64,000 nucleotides of DNA, taken from Paraburkholderia ribeironis (GTDB lineage Bacteria; Pseudomonadota; Gammaproteobacteria; Burkholderiales; Burkholderiaceae). Made by a program: the position numbers and the translations under genes. How positions within the stretch are numbered: position 1 is the stretch's first letter; every line of letters starts with the position of its first letter. The stretch spans positions 20,707 through 84,706 of the forward strand of contig NZ_CYGX02000059.1 of assembly GCF_900019265.1 (NCBI RefSeq), given 5' to 3'. The notes under the pieces were generated by a model. That model searched no databases, was not told the origin of the DNA, and saw only the letters and a program-made list of their open reading frames with translations. Below, piece after piece: positions 53,005 through 61,294 of the stretch.

Positions 53005-54045
53005 TCAATCCTCCGGCGCGGGCGCGCGCCGGTCGAGCAAACCTTCGTCGCGCAACGCGGACCACAGACCCGCGGGGATCGGCTGCTCGAACGAGGCGAC
53101 GTTCTCGCGCAATTCGTCGGCACTGCGCGCGCCGGTCAACACGGTGGCGACCGCCGGATGCGCATACGGAAACTGCAACGCGGCGGCGGCAAGCGGCACG
53201 CCATGCGCGCTGCACACCGCCTCCAGCCGCGCGACGCGCTCGATCACTGCGCGCGGCGCTGCGCCGTAGTTGAATTTCAGATCACCCGCAACGCCGTGCG
53301 CCAGGATGCCCGAATTGAACGCGCCGCCTAACAGGATGCTGACGCCACGCGCTTCACAGGCCGGCAGCAGGTCGTCGAGCGTGGTCTGTTCGAGCAGCGT
53401 ATAACGGCCCGCCAGCAGCGCGCAATCGATATCGAACTCCGCCATCGCGTCGAGGATGACCGCGCCTTCGTTGACGCCGAGTCCGACCGCCTTGATCGCG
53501 CCCGTCGAGCGCAGCCTGTCCAGCGCGCGGAAGCCGCCGCCTTCAGTCAGTTGCCGCCAGTAATGCGGATGCTGGTCGCCATGCGTGACCCGGCCGATGT
53601 CGTGCACCAGCAGAATATCGATCTCGACGATACCGAGGCGCTGCTGACTGTCTTCGAACGAGCGCAGAATGCCGTCGTGCGTGTAGTCGTAGATCGCTTC
53701 GAAGGGCAGCGGATTTTGCCAGCCTTCGCGGTCGTCGAAGGGCGTGGTGCGCGGCACGAAACGGCGGCCCACTTTGGTGGACAGCACGTAGTCGCCGCGC
53801 GGATAGCGGCGCAACGCGTCGCCCAGGCGGTGCTCGGCCTTCGTGTTGCCATAGTGCGGCGCGGTGTCGAAGTAGCGCACGCCGGCGTCCCACGCGGCGT
53901 CGATGGTCGCGTGTGCCTCTTCGTCGGACAGATCGCGGTAGAGGCCGCCCAGGGGCGCCGTACCGAGACCTAGTCCGCTCACCTGCAACGCGCCCCGGCC
54001 GATGCGGCGCCGTTGCGCGATCTTTGAACCGATCGTTGCGGTCAT
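53005..54045 (-). CDS. Aldo/keto reductase, probable L-fucose dehydrogenase
   Basis: A 346-residue AKR with catalytic Asp60 and Tyr65 (YFDTAPHYG), Lys91 (LSTKVG) and His in LLVHDIG. It resembles D-threo-aldose/L-fucose 1-dehydrogenases, which oxidise the free sugar to its lactone. This would be the first intracellular step of the operon's pathway. Confidence 0.87.
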   Translation of the reverse strand: MTATIGSKIAQRRRIGRGALQVSGLGLGTAPLGGLYRDLSDEEAHATIDAAWDAGVRYFDTAPHYGNTKAEHRLGDALRRYPRGDYVLSTKVGRRFVPRTTPFDDREGWQNPLPFEAIYDYTHDGILRSFEDSQQRLGIVEIDILLVHDIGRVTHGDQHPHYWRQLTEGGGFRALDRLRSTGAIKAVGLGVNEGAVILDAMAEFDIDCALLAGRYTLLEQTTLDDLLPACEARGVSILLGGAFNSGILAHGVAGDLKFNYGAAPRAVIERVARLEAVCSAHGVPLAAAALQFPYAHPAVATVLTGARSADELRENVASFEQPIPAGLWSALRDEGLLDRRAPAPED

Positions 54046-54141
54046 TGAGGGCGTCTCCGTTGTCTCTATGTTTTTACCATGCGCGAACGAGATTTGCCCA
54101 CCACGCAGGGTCTATCCAATGAAAGCGTACAGACGGTCCGC

Positions 54142-55452
54142 TCAATTCGGCTCAATCGCGACGACCCGCTGCGCGGGCGCGGCGCTCAACGGCAAGCACG
54201 CGGGCCCAACCGGTTCAAACGTCTTGTAAGTCAGGATGAATTCCTGATGACCGAGCGTCTCCGATTTCGACGCCGCGCCGCACGACACCGCCACCGTTTG
54301 CTCGAACACTTCGCGGCCGACTTCGTCGAGCGTGCCGCGGCCTTCGAGAATACGGCCCGCATCGACGTCCATGTCGCCGGCGAGGTTGCGATACGTCGCT
54401 GGATTCGCGCACACCTTGATCACCGGCGAGATCGCCGAGCCGACCACCGAGCCGCGTCCGGTCGTGAACAGGATCACGTGCGCGCCGCACGCGATCAGCT
54501 CGCCGATTTCGGCGTTGTCGCTGATGTTCGGAAAACCGAAGCGCGGTTCGCCATCCGGCACGACGTCGAGCAGATAGAGGCCGCCGGTCGGCGGCATGTC
54601 GCCGGGTTTGATGATGCCGACAATCGGCGACGCGCCGCTCTTCGCATACGCGCCTAGCGATTTCTCTTCCTGCGTAGTGAGGCCACCGTCCGCATTGCCG
54701 ACCGCGAAACTGCCGTGCCCGAGAATCGAGTAATAGCGCGCCGCCTTCGCGACGCAAGCAACGATTTCATCGCCGAGATCCTGCCGCGCTGCACGCGTCT
54801 TCATATGAAATTCGCAGCCCACCAGTTCGCCGGTTTCCTCGAAGATGCAGGTCGCGCCCGCGTCGATCAGATGATCGAACGCGCGGCCCACGGCCGGGTT
54901 CGCGGTGATGCCGCTGGTGCCGTCCGAGCCGCCGCAAATCGTGCCGATCACCAGTTCGCTCAGCGCCATCGGCACTTTGCGTTGCGCAGCGAGTTGCCGG
55001 CGCGCGCCGCGAACCCAGTCGATGCCGTATTGAATCGTGCTGCGCGTGCCGCCCTTTTCCTGGATCGTCAGGACTTCGACGGGACGCCCGCTCGCGCGCA
55101 CCACGTCCGCCAGATAGTGCTTGTTCATGCTCTCGCAGCCGAGCGACACGAACAACACCGCGCCGACGTTCGGATGCGTGGTGAGCCGCTCCAGCATCTT
55201 CTCCGCGTACCCATTCGGGTAGCAGCCCGGAAAGCCGATCAGATGCACCGGCGGCTCGCGTTCGGTGCAAGGGTCGTCGAACGCGTCGAGCTGCTCGCGA
55301 AACTGCGTGACGATCTCGCGCGCCACGTGATGCGCGCACTCGACCAGATAAGCCACCGCGACCACATTGCGGATGCCCTTGCGGCCGTCGCTGCGCAGAT
55401 AGCCTTGCAGCATCGGCTGCGGCGCGGCGGTTGCTATGGAAGTGTCTGTCAT
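54142..55452 (-). CDS. UxaA-family dehydratase, large subunit
   Basis: A 436-residue altronate/galactarate dehydratase C-terminal-type protein. Cys-containing conserved segments include SLGCESMNK, GGSDGTSGITANPAVG and GSVVGSAISPVIKVC, which fit iron-dependent members of this family. It is paired with a separate SAF-domain small subunit (next entry). In this operon it occupies the place of the sugar-acid dehydratase; L-fuconate is the natural guess. There is no enolase-type L-fuconate dehydratase in the window. Confidence 0.87.
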   Translation of the reverse strand: MTDTSIATAAPQPMLQGYLRSDGRKGIRNVVAVAYLVECAHHVAREIVTQFREQLDAFDDPCTEREPPVHLIGFPGCYPNGYAEKMLERLTTHPNVGAVLFVSLGCESMNKHYLADVVRASGRPVEVLTIQEKGGTRSTIQYGIDWVRGARRQLAAQRKVPMALSELVIGTICGGSDGTSGITANPAVGRAFDHLIDAGATCIFEETGELVGCEFHMKTRAARQDLGDEIVACVAKAARYYSILGHGSFAVGNADGGLTTQEEKSLGAYAKSGASPIVGIIKPGDMPPTGGLYLLDVVPDGEPRFGFPNISDNAEIGELIACGAHVILFTTGRGSVVGSAISPVIKVCANPATYRNLAGDMDVDAGRILEGRGTLDEVGREVFEQTVAVSCGAASKSETLGHQEFILTYKTFEPVGPACLPLSAAPAQRVVAIEPN

Positions 55453-55501
55453 GGTCTTTCCAGCGGTTTCAGCGGCACTGAGGCCGCGTGATGTTGCGCA
55501 G

Positions 55502-55840
55502 TCAATGATGGACGAACGCGTGACCCGCGTCGTGCGTATAAGTCGGCAGGTAGTCGCTTTCGAGGTTGTGCGTATGCAAATGCGCGCCGCGCGCCACCGC
55601 TTCGGTCACGTGGCCGATCACCGCGCCGTAGCGCAGCACCTTGTCGTCCTGCGCGAGTGCGTGACGCGCCACCTTGTGACCCAGCTCGATGTCTTTGGCG
55701 AGCGTGACGCGCTCGCCTTCGATCACGACCTCGGTGCCCGCGTTCAGACGCGCCGCCGCGATCAGGCAGTTGTCGGCGGGGCTGAGCAGGATCAGGCTCG
55801 GGTCGGTCGGTGGGTCGGTTGGCAATGAGCGGCTGGTCAA
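55502..55840 (-). CDS. UxaA-family dehydratase, small SAF-domain subunit
   Basis: A 112-residue protein, mostly an SAF domain (LNAGTEVVIEGERVTLAKDI; GHKVARHALAQ; YGAVIGH). This domain is fused in UxaA/GarD enzymes of some bacteria and separate in others. The N-terminus has a Thr-Asp-Pro-Pro repeat (PTDPPTDPS). It is coupled with the large subunit 49 bp downstream. Confidence 0.85.
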   Translation of the reverse strand: MTSRSLPTDPPTDPSLILLSPADNCLIAAARLNAGTEVVIEGERVTLAKDIELGHKVARHALAQDDKVLRYGAVIGHVTEAVARGAHLHTHNLESDYLPTYTHDAGHAFVHH

Positions 55841-55865
55841 TTGAGTTCTCCGTGATGCGTGTGCA

Positions 55866-56915
55866 TTAGTTCTGGCCTTCGCCGCTTGCGAGCCGCGCCA
55901 CCATCAGCGAGCCGAGGATGATCGCGCCGTAGATCGCCTGAATCCAGAACGACGGCACCTGAGCGAGCGTCAATAGGTTCTGCACGACGCCCAGCAACAG
56001 CACGCCGGAGAGCGCGCCGAGCATCGTGCCCTTGCCGCCATCGAGCGAAATGCCGCCGATCACCGCGGCTGCGAACACCGTGAAGATCATGCCGTTGCCC
56101 TGATTCGCGTTGATCGCGCCGACATAGCCGGTCACGATCAGGCCGCCCAGCGACGCCAGCATGCTGCCGAGCACGAACACGCCCCACGTGATGCGCTCGA
56201 CGCGAATTCCCGCCGCACGCGCCGCTTCCGGGTTGCCGCCGATCGCATACAAGGCGCGGCCCAGACGGTGATAGCGCAACATGAACGCGGCGATCGCAAA
56301 GGCCGCCGCCGCGAGCCACACCGACAATGGCAAGCCGAACACGATGGTGGTGGCGAGCGAGAAGAACGACGGCGGCATGTCGAACAGCGTGCCGCCCTTG
56401 GTCGCGCCGACCAGCATGCCGCGCAACACGATCAGCATGGCCAGCGTGACGATGAATGCGTTCAGCCGCAAACGCACCACGAGAAAGCCGTTGATCAAAC
56501 CGATCGCCGCGCCGACCGCGACGATGGCGACGAGGCCGACCGCCGCCGGCCATTGCGTGCCGAAGCCCGCGGACGCCGCCGGCATCACCAGCATCGCGCC
56601 CACTGCGGGGGCGATGCCGACCGTCGATTCGAGCGAGAGATCGAACTTGCCGGTCAGCACGATCAGCGATTCCGCGAGCACGACCAGCGCCAGCGCCGCC
56701 GACGCGCCCAGCACGCTGATCAGATTGGCCCGCGTCAGAAAGCTGGGGCTGACGAACGCGCCGATCACGATCAGCAAGGCCAGCGCGGGCAGCAACGCCA
56801 GCTCGCGCAGGCGCGCCAGCTCGAAGCGGGCGCGTTTGCCGCGCGTCGGCTGCACGGCCGGTTGCAGTTGGCGCGGCGCACCGCTGAATGCGGGACTGGG
56901 CGCACTATTCTTCAT
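55866..56915 (-). CDS. Sugar ABC transporter permease, RbsC-like
   Basis: A 349-residue inner-membrane protein with about ten helices. It includes GKFDLSLESTVG, LRYHRLGRALYAIGGNPEAARAAGI (central part) and GGISLDGGKGTM, as in CUT2-class permeases. The ATG at 56915 has AAGGAG 9 bp upstream and overlaps the ATPase gene by 11 bp. Confidence 0.9.
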   Translation of the reverse strand: MKNSAPSPAFSGAPRQLQPAVQPTRGKRARFELARLRELALLPALALLIVIGAFVSPSFLTRANLISVLGASAALALVVLAESLIVLTGKFDLSLESTVGIAPAVGAMLVMPAASAGFGTQWPAAVGLVAIVAVGAAIGLINGFLVVRLRLNAFIVTLAMLIVLRGMLVGATKGGTLFDMPPSFFSLATTIVFGLPLSVWLAAAAFAIAAFMLRYHRLGRALYAIGGNPEAARAAGIRVERITWGVFVLGSMLASLGGLIVTGYVGAINANQGNGMIFTVFAAAVIGGISLDGGKGTMLGALSGVLLLGVVQNLLTLAQVPSFWIQAIYGAIILGSLMVARLASGEGQN

Positions 56916-58470
56916 GAAGACTGACTCCTTCAACGGATGCGATCAGGTCGTGGTCCTGCCAACCCGCGGGAAACTCGGCCGCGACACGGCCACGGAACAT
57001 GACCAGCACACGGTCACAGGTGCGCAGATCGTCGAGCTCGCCGGACACGACCAGCACGGCCTTGCCCTCCTCGCGCACGCGGTCGACGACGGACAGCAAC
57101 GCTTCTTTCGATTTCACGTCGACGCCCGCGGTGGGGTCGATCAGCACGAGCACGTTGGGGTCGGTGGCGAGGGCGCGCGCCATCACCACCTTCTGCTGAT
57201 TGCCGCCCGACAGCCCCGACACGACATGCTCGGGACCCTGCGCGACGATGCCGAGCGCGTCGATCATCCGCTGGCCGAACGCGTTCTTCTTCGCGGGCGG
57301 CGCGATGCCGAACTTGCCGAGCAGACGCGCGATCGTCATCGACGCGTTTTCCGCGACCGATTGGGTGAGCACCAGGCCCTCGTGATGCCGGTCCTTCGGC
57401 ACGCAGCCGACGCCATGCGCCAACGCCGCTGGCACATCGCCAGACGGCAAGGCGCTACCGTCGACGCTGATCGTGCCGCGCCTGGCCGCGCGCAAACCGG
57501 CGATCGCTTCGGCCACGCTCGTGCGGCCGCTGCTGGTCGCGCCGGTCAGGCCGACCACTTCACCGCGCCTGACCGTAAACGACACGCCTTCGTAATCGGC
57601 GCCGGCCAGTTCGTCGATCTGCAGCGCGATCGCGGTGTCGGCGGGCAATGGGTCGCGCGCCGCCGCGTCGGCCACGGCGAGGCCGCCGCGCTCACCGGTC
57701 ATCGCTTCGATCAGCCGTTCGCGCGGCAACGCGGACACCGGCGCGCTGACGATATGCCGCGCGTCGCGCAGCACCGTTACGGCCTGGCAAATTTCATAGA
57801 CCTCCTGCAGATGATGCGAGATGAACAGGAAGGTCACGCCTTCGCGCTGCAACTCGCTGATGCGCCGGAACAGGCGCTTGATTTCGTCGCCGTCGAGTTG
57901 CGCGGTCGGTTCGTCGAGGATGATGAAGCGCGCGCCGTACGACAGCGCCCGCGCGATCTCCACCAGTTGCCGCGCTTCCACTGTCAGGTCGCCGGCGCGC
58001 GCCTCTTCGCGCACGTCGATCTTCCAGTGGTCGAGCAACGCGCGGGCGTCGCGGCGCATCGCGGACCAGTCGATCACGCCGCCGCGCATCGGCTGCCGGT
58101 TGATGAACAGGTTCTCCGCAACGCTCAGGTCGCGGATGATGGTCGAATGCTGATAGACGCAAGCGACGCGCTCGCGCCATGCATCGCGATCCGCGATCGA
58201 CGGAGCGGCCGCGCCGCTGAAACGCACCTCGCCGGTATCGGGCTTGCGCAGGCCGGTGAGGATCGACACCAGCGTCGATTTGCCCGCACCGTTGCGCCCG
58301 ACGAGCGCATGCGACTCGCCGGGCATGACGCGGATGCTCACGTCGTTCAGCGCGGCGGTCGAGCCGAAGCGTTTGGTGATCTCAACCGCTTCGACGACCG
58401 AAGGAAGTCCCTGTGGGGCGACCGGAGGAAGTCCCTGCGGGGCGACCGCGGGAAAGGTCGTCGGGCTCAT
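56905..58470 (-). CDS. Sugar ABC transporter ATP-binding protein, RbsA/AraG-like
   Basis: A 521-residue double ATPase of the CUT2 class. The N-terminal half has Walker A GRNGAGKS and Walker B LDEPTAQLD. The second half has a degenerate Walker A (GATSSGRTS), with signature LSGGNQQK and LIDPTAGVD. Residues about 10-25 are a duplicated APQGLPPV/APQGLPSV encoded by a 24-bp repeat, ahead of the usual start of the domain. AAAAGGAG precedes the chosen ATG. Confidence 0.9.
   Translation of the reverse strand: MSPTTFPAVAPQGLPPVAPQGLPSVVEAVEITKRFGSTAALNDVSIRVMPGESHALVGRNGAGKSTLVSILTGLRKPDTGEVRFSGAAAPSIADRDAWRERVACVYQHSTIIRDLSVAENLFINRQPMRGGVIDWSAMRRDARALLDHWKIDVREEARAGDLTVEARQLVEIARALSYGARFIILDEPTAQLDGDEIKRLFRRISELQREGVTFLFISHHLQEVYEICQAVTVLRDARHIVSAPVSALPRERLIEAMTGERGGLAVADAAARDPLPADTAIALQIDELAGADYEGVSFTVRRGEVVGLTGATSSGRTSVAEAIAGLRAARRGTISVDGSALPSGDVPAALAHGVGCVPKDRHHEGLVLTQSVAENASMTIARLLGKFGIAPPAKKNAFGQRMIDALGIVAQGPEHVVSGLSGGNQQKVVMARALATDPNVLVLIDPTAGVDVKSKEALLSVVDRVREEGKAVLVVSGELDDLRTCDRVLVMFRGRVAAEFPAGWQDHDLIASVEGVSLHEE
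58396..58455. repeat. 24-bp direct repeat with palindromic core in the ATPase gene
   Basis: Two 24-bp copies (58396-58419, 58420-58443) and a partial third. The core AGTCCCTGYGGGGCGACCG resembles the repeat in the PaiB-like gene at 31221-31274. It adds 8 residues per unit in frame. Confidence 0.85.
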
Positions 58471-58492
58471 ATGGCCGCTCCTTTTTGACGGC

Positions 58493-59542
58493 TCATTTGA
58501 CCGTGTTGCCCCACAAGGCCTTATCGTCGACATTCGACTTCGTCACGAGCGGCGCGGGCAACTGGTCTTCGAGAAGCCCCGGCGCCAGCTGGATGATGTT
58601 GCTGCCGTGATCGGTCGGGCCCGGCTTGAAGGTCTGCCCCGCCAACGCCGCCTTGATATAGAAGAGACCGTATTTCGCGTACGAATCGGCAGGTTGCGAT
58701 ACGGTTGCGTCGATCTCGCCGCGGCGAATTGCTTCGAACTCCTGAGGAATGCCGTCGTTGCTCACGATCACGACGTGCTTCGCATCACCGGCTGGATACA
58801 GCATCTGTTTGCGCCGCAAGGTCTGCAGCGTCGGCGACAGATAGACGCCGCCTGCCTGCATGTAGATCGCCTTCACGTCGGGATTGGCGGTCAGCAGACT
58901 GTCGAGCGCGGTGGCCGCCACGTCGCCCTTCCAGCTCGCCGGAATTTCCAGCAGCGACAAACCCGGATAGCCCTTCAGGCAAGCGCGGAACGCTTCCGAG
59001 CGATCACGCCCGTTGACCGACGCCAGGTCGCCCATGATCTGCACGACCTTGCCCGCCTTCACGTGCTCGCCGATGTATTTGCACGCCTTCTCGCCATACG
59101 CGCGATTGTCGGCGCGCACCACCATCGCGACCTTGCCTTGCGTCGGCGCGACGTCCACTGCGACTACCGGCACGTTTCTGGCGGCAGCGGCGTCGAGCGC
59201 GCGGCTGATCGCCGCCGAGTCCAGCGGGCCGACCACGATGCCCTTCGAACCGAGGTTCAACAGGTTGTTCATGTCGGTGATCTGCTGGACGGGATCGCCA
59301 TTCGAGTTGACCGGTGCCAGGATGTTGAGGCTCATGTCCTTCGCGTACTGGGGCAGGTAGTTGTTGTACGACTGCCAGAACGGCGAGGTGAGCAGCGGCA
59401 GATCGAGGCCGATCTTGCCGGAATCGGCGGCTTGCGCGGCGCCGCTCACGGCGAGGCCCGCGACGCACGCGGCGGCCGCGAGAGTGAGGAGCGAACTGCG
59501 GAACAGACGGCGGGGCGCGTGCGGCCCTTTGACGAACGACAT
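58493..59542 (-). CDS. Sugar ABC transporter substrate-binding protein
   Basis: A 349-residue periplasmic binding protein of the type 1 (RbsB-like) family. The signal peptide is cut near residue 38 (AAQA), followed by IGLDLPLLTSPFWQSYNNYL and later SKGIVVGPLDSAAISRALD. First gene of the operon, just downstream of the palindromic operator. An L-fucose-like ligand is inferred from neighbours. Confidence 0.9.
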   Translation of the reverse strand: MSFVKGPHAPRRLFRSSLLTLAAAACVAGLAVSGAAQAADSGKIGLDLPLLTSPFWQSYNNYLPQYAKDMSLNILAPVNSNGDPVQQITDMNNLLNLGSKGIVVGPLDSAAISRALDAAAARNVPVVAVDVAPTQGKVAMVVRADNRAYGEKACKYIGEHVKAGKVVQIMGDLASVNGRDRSEAFRACLKGYPGLSLLEIPASWKGDVAATALDSLLTANPDVKAIYMQAGGVYLSPTLQTLRRKQMLYPAGDAKHVVIVSNDGIPQEFEAIRRGEIDATVSQPADSYAKYGLFYIKAALAGQTFKPGPTDHGSNIIQLAPGLLEDQLPAPLVTKSNVDDKALWGNTVK

Positions 59543-59647
59543 GCTTGTCTCCTGCTATGCGTTGTTGAACTGCGTGAACCGGTCATGAATGCCGGAACTT
59601 CGTCCTGCGCTCTCTCTTTCTTATTGGGCTATTGGCGTATAGGCATG

Positions 59648-59677
59648 CGTTCATTCACCAATGAACGTATTATTCAT
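59648..59677. promoter_or_regulatory. Overlapping palindromic operator of the sugar operon
   Basis: CGTTCATT-CACC-AATGAACG (59648-59667) is a perfect dyad. ATGAA-N7-TTCAT (59661-59677) overlaps it. It lies between the divergent binding-protein gene (start 59542) and the IclR regulator. AT-rich dyads of this kind suit an IclR-type dimer. Confidence 0.75.
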
Positions 59678-59820
59678 ATACGGACTTTTTGAAGTCAAGC
59701 GATGTGCACTGCACCAGGCATCCGTGCTTTCCCTGGACGAACGACGCCTTGCTTGAGAATTCCGCCGGATTTACATTCATGCGCCAGACAATGAGAACTG
59801 CACATGGAACCTCGCTGACG

Positions 59821-60609
59821 ATGGAAGCCGAAGACAGGGACGACGACGACCGTTATCGGGCTCCCGCGCTCGACAAAGGCCTGGACATCCTCGAACTGCT
59901 CGCCGAGCAAAAAGAGGGGCTCACGCGCGCCGAAATCACCAAGCTGCTGGGCCGCAATGCGAGCGAGATGTACCGGATGCTCCAACGGCTCGTCGCGCGG
60001 CAGTACGTGGTGCGCTCGGCCGCGGGTGACCGCTATTCGCTGAGCCTGAAGCTGTACGCGCTCGCGCATCGTCATCCGCCGATGAACCGTCTGATCTCCG
60101 AAGCGCTGCCGCTAATGCAGCGCTTCGCCGATGTCGCCGAGCAATCGTGTCACCTCGTCGTGTACGACCGCGGCAATCTGTTGGTGATCGCCCAGGTGGA
60201 TGGGCCAGGCACGTGGGGCATGTCGGTGCGGCTCGGCTCGCGGGTCGGGTTGATCGACACGGGCTCGGGTCGGGTGATGCTCGCGTTTCAAAGCATCGAG
60301 CAGCGCCAGCAGATGCTGGCCGAACACACCAAGGTGAAGGGCGAGGTCACGATCGACCGTGACGCGCTGGAACAGGTGTGCGAGCGGATTCGCACGGCGG
60401 GTTTCTCGCAGAAGGACAGCCAGCAGATTTTCGGCGTGACCGACGTGACGTTTCCGATCCTGGGCCCGTCTGGCCAGGCGATCGCCGTGCTCACCTGTCC
60501 GTATCTGCGGCGTATCGATGAATACGCCGCGCCGACGCTCGAAGCGGCGACCGCGTTGCTGCGCGAGACCGTGCAGGCGTTGTCGATGTCCCGCGAGCGG
60601 GCCGCCTGA
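59821..60609 (+). CDS. IclR-family regulator
   Basis: A 262-residue protein. An N-terminal winged helix (ALDKGLDILELLAEQKEGLT...ITKLLGRNASEMYRMLQRLV region) precedes a C-terminal IclR effector-binding domain with GSRVGLIDTGSGRVMLAF and GFSQKDSQQIFGVTDVTFPI. It is divergent from the sugar operon and is probably its regulator, with a sugar-derived ligand. The start at MEAEDRDDD is the best fit to family length; ATGs at 59779 and 59791 also exist, without good binding sites. Confidence 0.85.
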   Translation: MEAEDRDDDDRYRAPALDKGLDILELLAEQKEGLTRAEITKLLGRNASEMYRMLQRLVARQYVVRSAAGDRYSLSLKLYALAHRHPPMNRLISEALPLMQRFADVAEQSCHLVVYDRGNLLVIAQVDGPGTWGMSVRLGSRVGLIDTGSGRVMLAFQSIEQRQQMLAEHTKVKGEVTIDRDALEQVCERIRTAGFSQKDSQQIFGVTDVTFPILGPSGQAIAVLTCPYLRRIDEYAAPTLEAATALLRETVQALSMSRERAA

Positions 60610-60739
60610 GCTGCATGGCTGAGCAGCGGACCAGTGCGGCGGCTCGTTGAAAGGCGGTCGTCTGCGTACATGGTTTAGAATGGCGGCCCTTCAAAAATTA
60701 CGCTGTGTGAGCTTGCTCATGCGCGCCCATCGATAAGCA

Positions 60740-61285
60740 ATGGCGAAACTTCTGACCGATTCCGAATTCCAGCGTTTTTCCGAACTCCAGCAGAAGCAGT
60801 CGAGCTTCACGATCACGCCTGAAGAAGCCGACGAACTGCGCGACATCGTCGCTCATGCGCAAAAGCGCCGCGACGACCGCGCCGCGGCGATGCAAAGCAT
60901 CGAGACCTTCATCCAGCAATTCGACATCAGCCCGGACGAGCTGTTTTCGCCGGAGCAGATCGGCGAGGCCGCACGCACCTACGGCCTGATTCCGGCCGCC
61001 AAGAAGGAGCGCGTGCTGCCACCGTCGTTCACGTTCAACGGCAAGCCGTATCAGTGGACGACGCGTGCGCTGCCGGACGATATCCGCGTGCCGTTGTTCG
61101 ATGCGTTCAAGGCGGGCGAATCGGTGAAGTCGTTCATCGCGACGCTGAAGGATGCGAACCGCTGCGCGACGACGATCGCGCGTCTCGAACGCGAAACCGG
61201 CGCCGTGTATGCGCAGGCCTGGCTCGAAGAATTGTCGGTGACCCGCGCGCAGGTCGACGAAGCAGCCGCGAAGCTGCCGGCCTGA
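60740..61285 (+). CDS. Protein of unknown function (181 residues)
   Basis: The N-terminal half is helical and possibly coiled (EFQRFSELQQKQSSFTITPE, then EADELRDIVAHAQKRRDDR). The middle has FIQQFDISPDELFSPEQIGE and the compact segment PPSFTFNGKPYQWTTRALPD, and the C-terminus is helical. The middle loosely recalls H-NS-like proteins, but the usual H-NS DNA-binding signature is not seen, so I do not assign it. Codon bias supports real coding. Confidence 0.7.
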   Translation: MAKLLTDSEFQRFSELQQKQSSFTITPEEADELRDIVAHAQKRRDDRAAAMQSIETFIQQFDISPDELFSPEQIGEAARTYGLIPAAKKERVLPPSFTFNGKPYQWTTRALPDDIRVPLFDAFKAGESVKSFIATLKDANRCATTIARLERETGAVYAQAWLEELSVTRAQVDEAAAKLPA

Positions 61286-61294
61286 GGTTCGCGC

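Noticed and set aside
56281..58488. 735-codon open frame on the plus strand over the sugar transporter genes
   Set aside because: It spans two well-supported minus-strand ABC genes and has shadow composition (Arg, Ala, His) with no domain.
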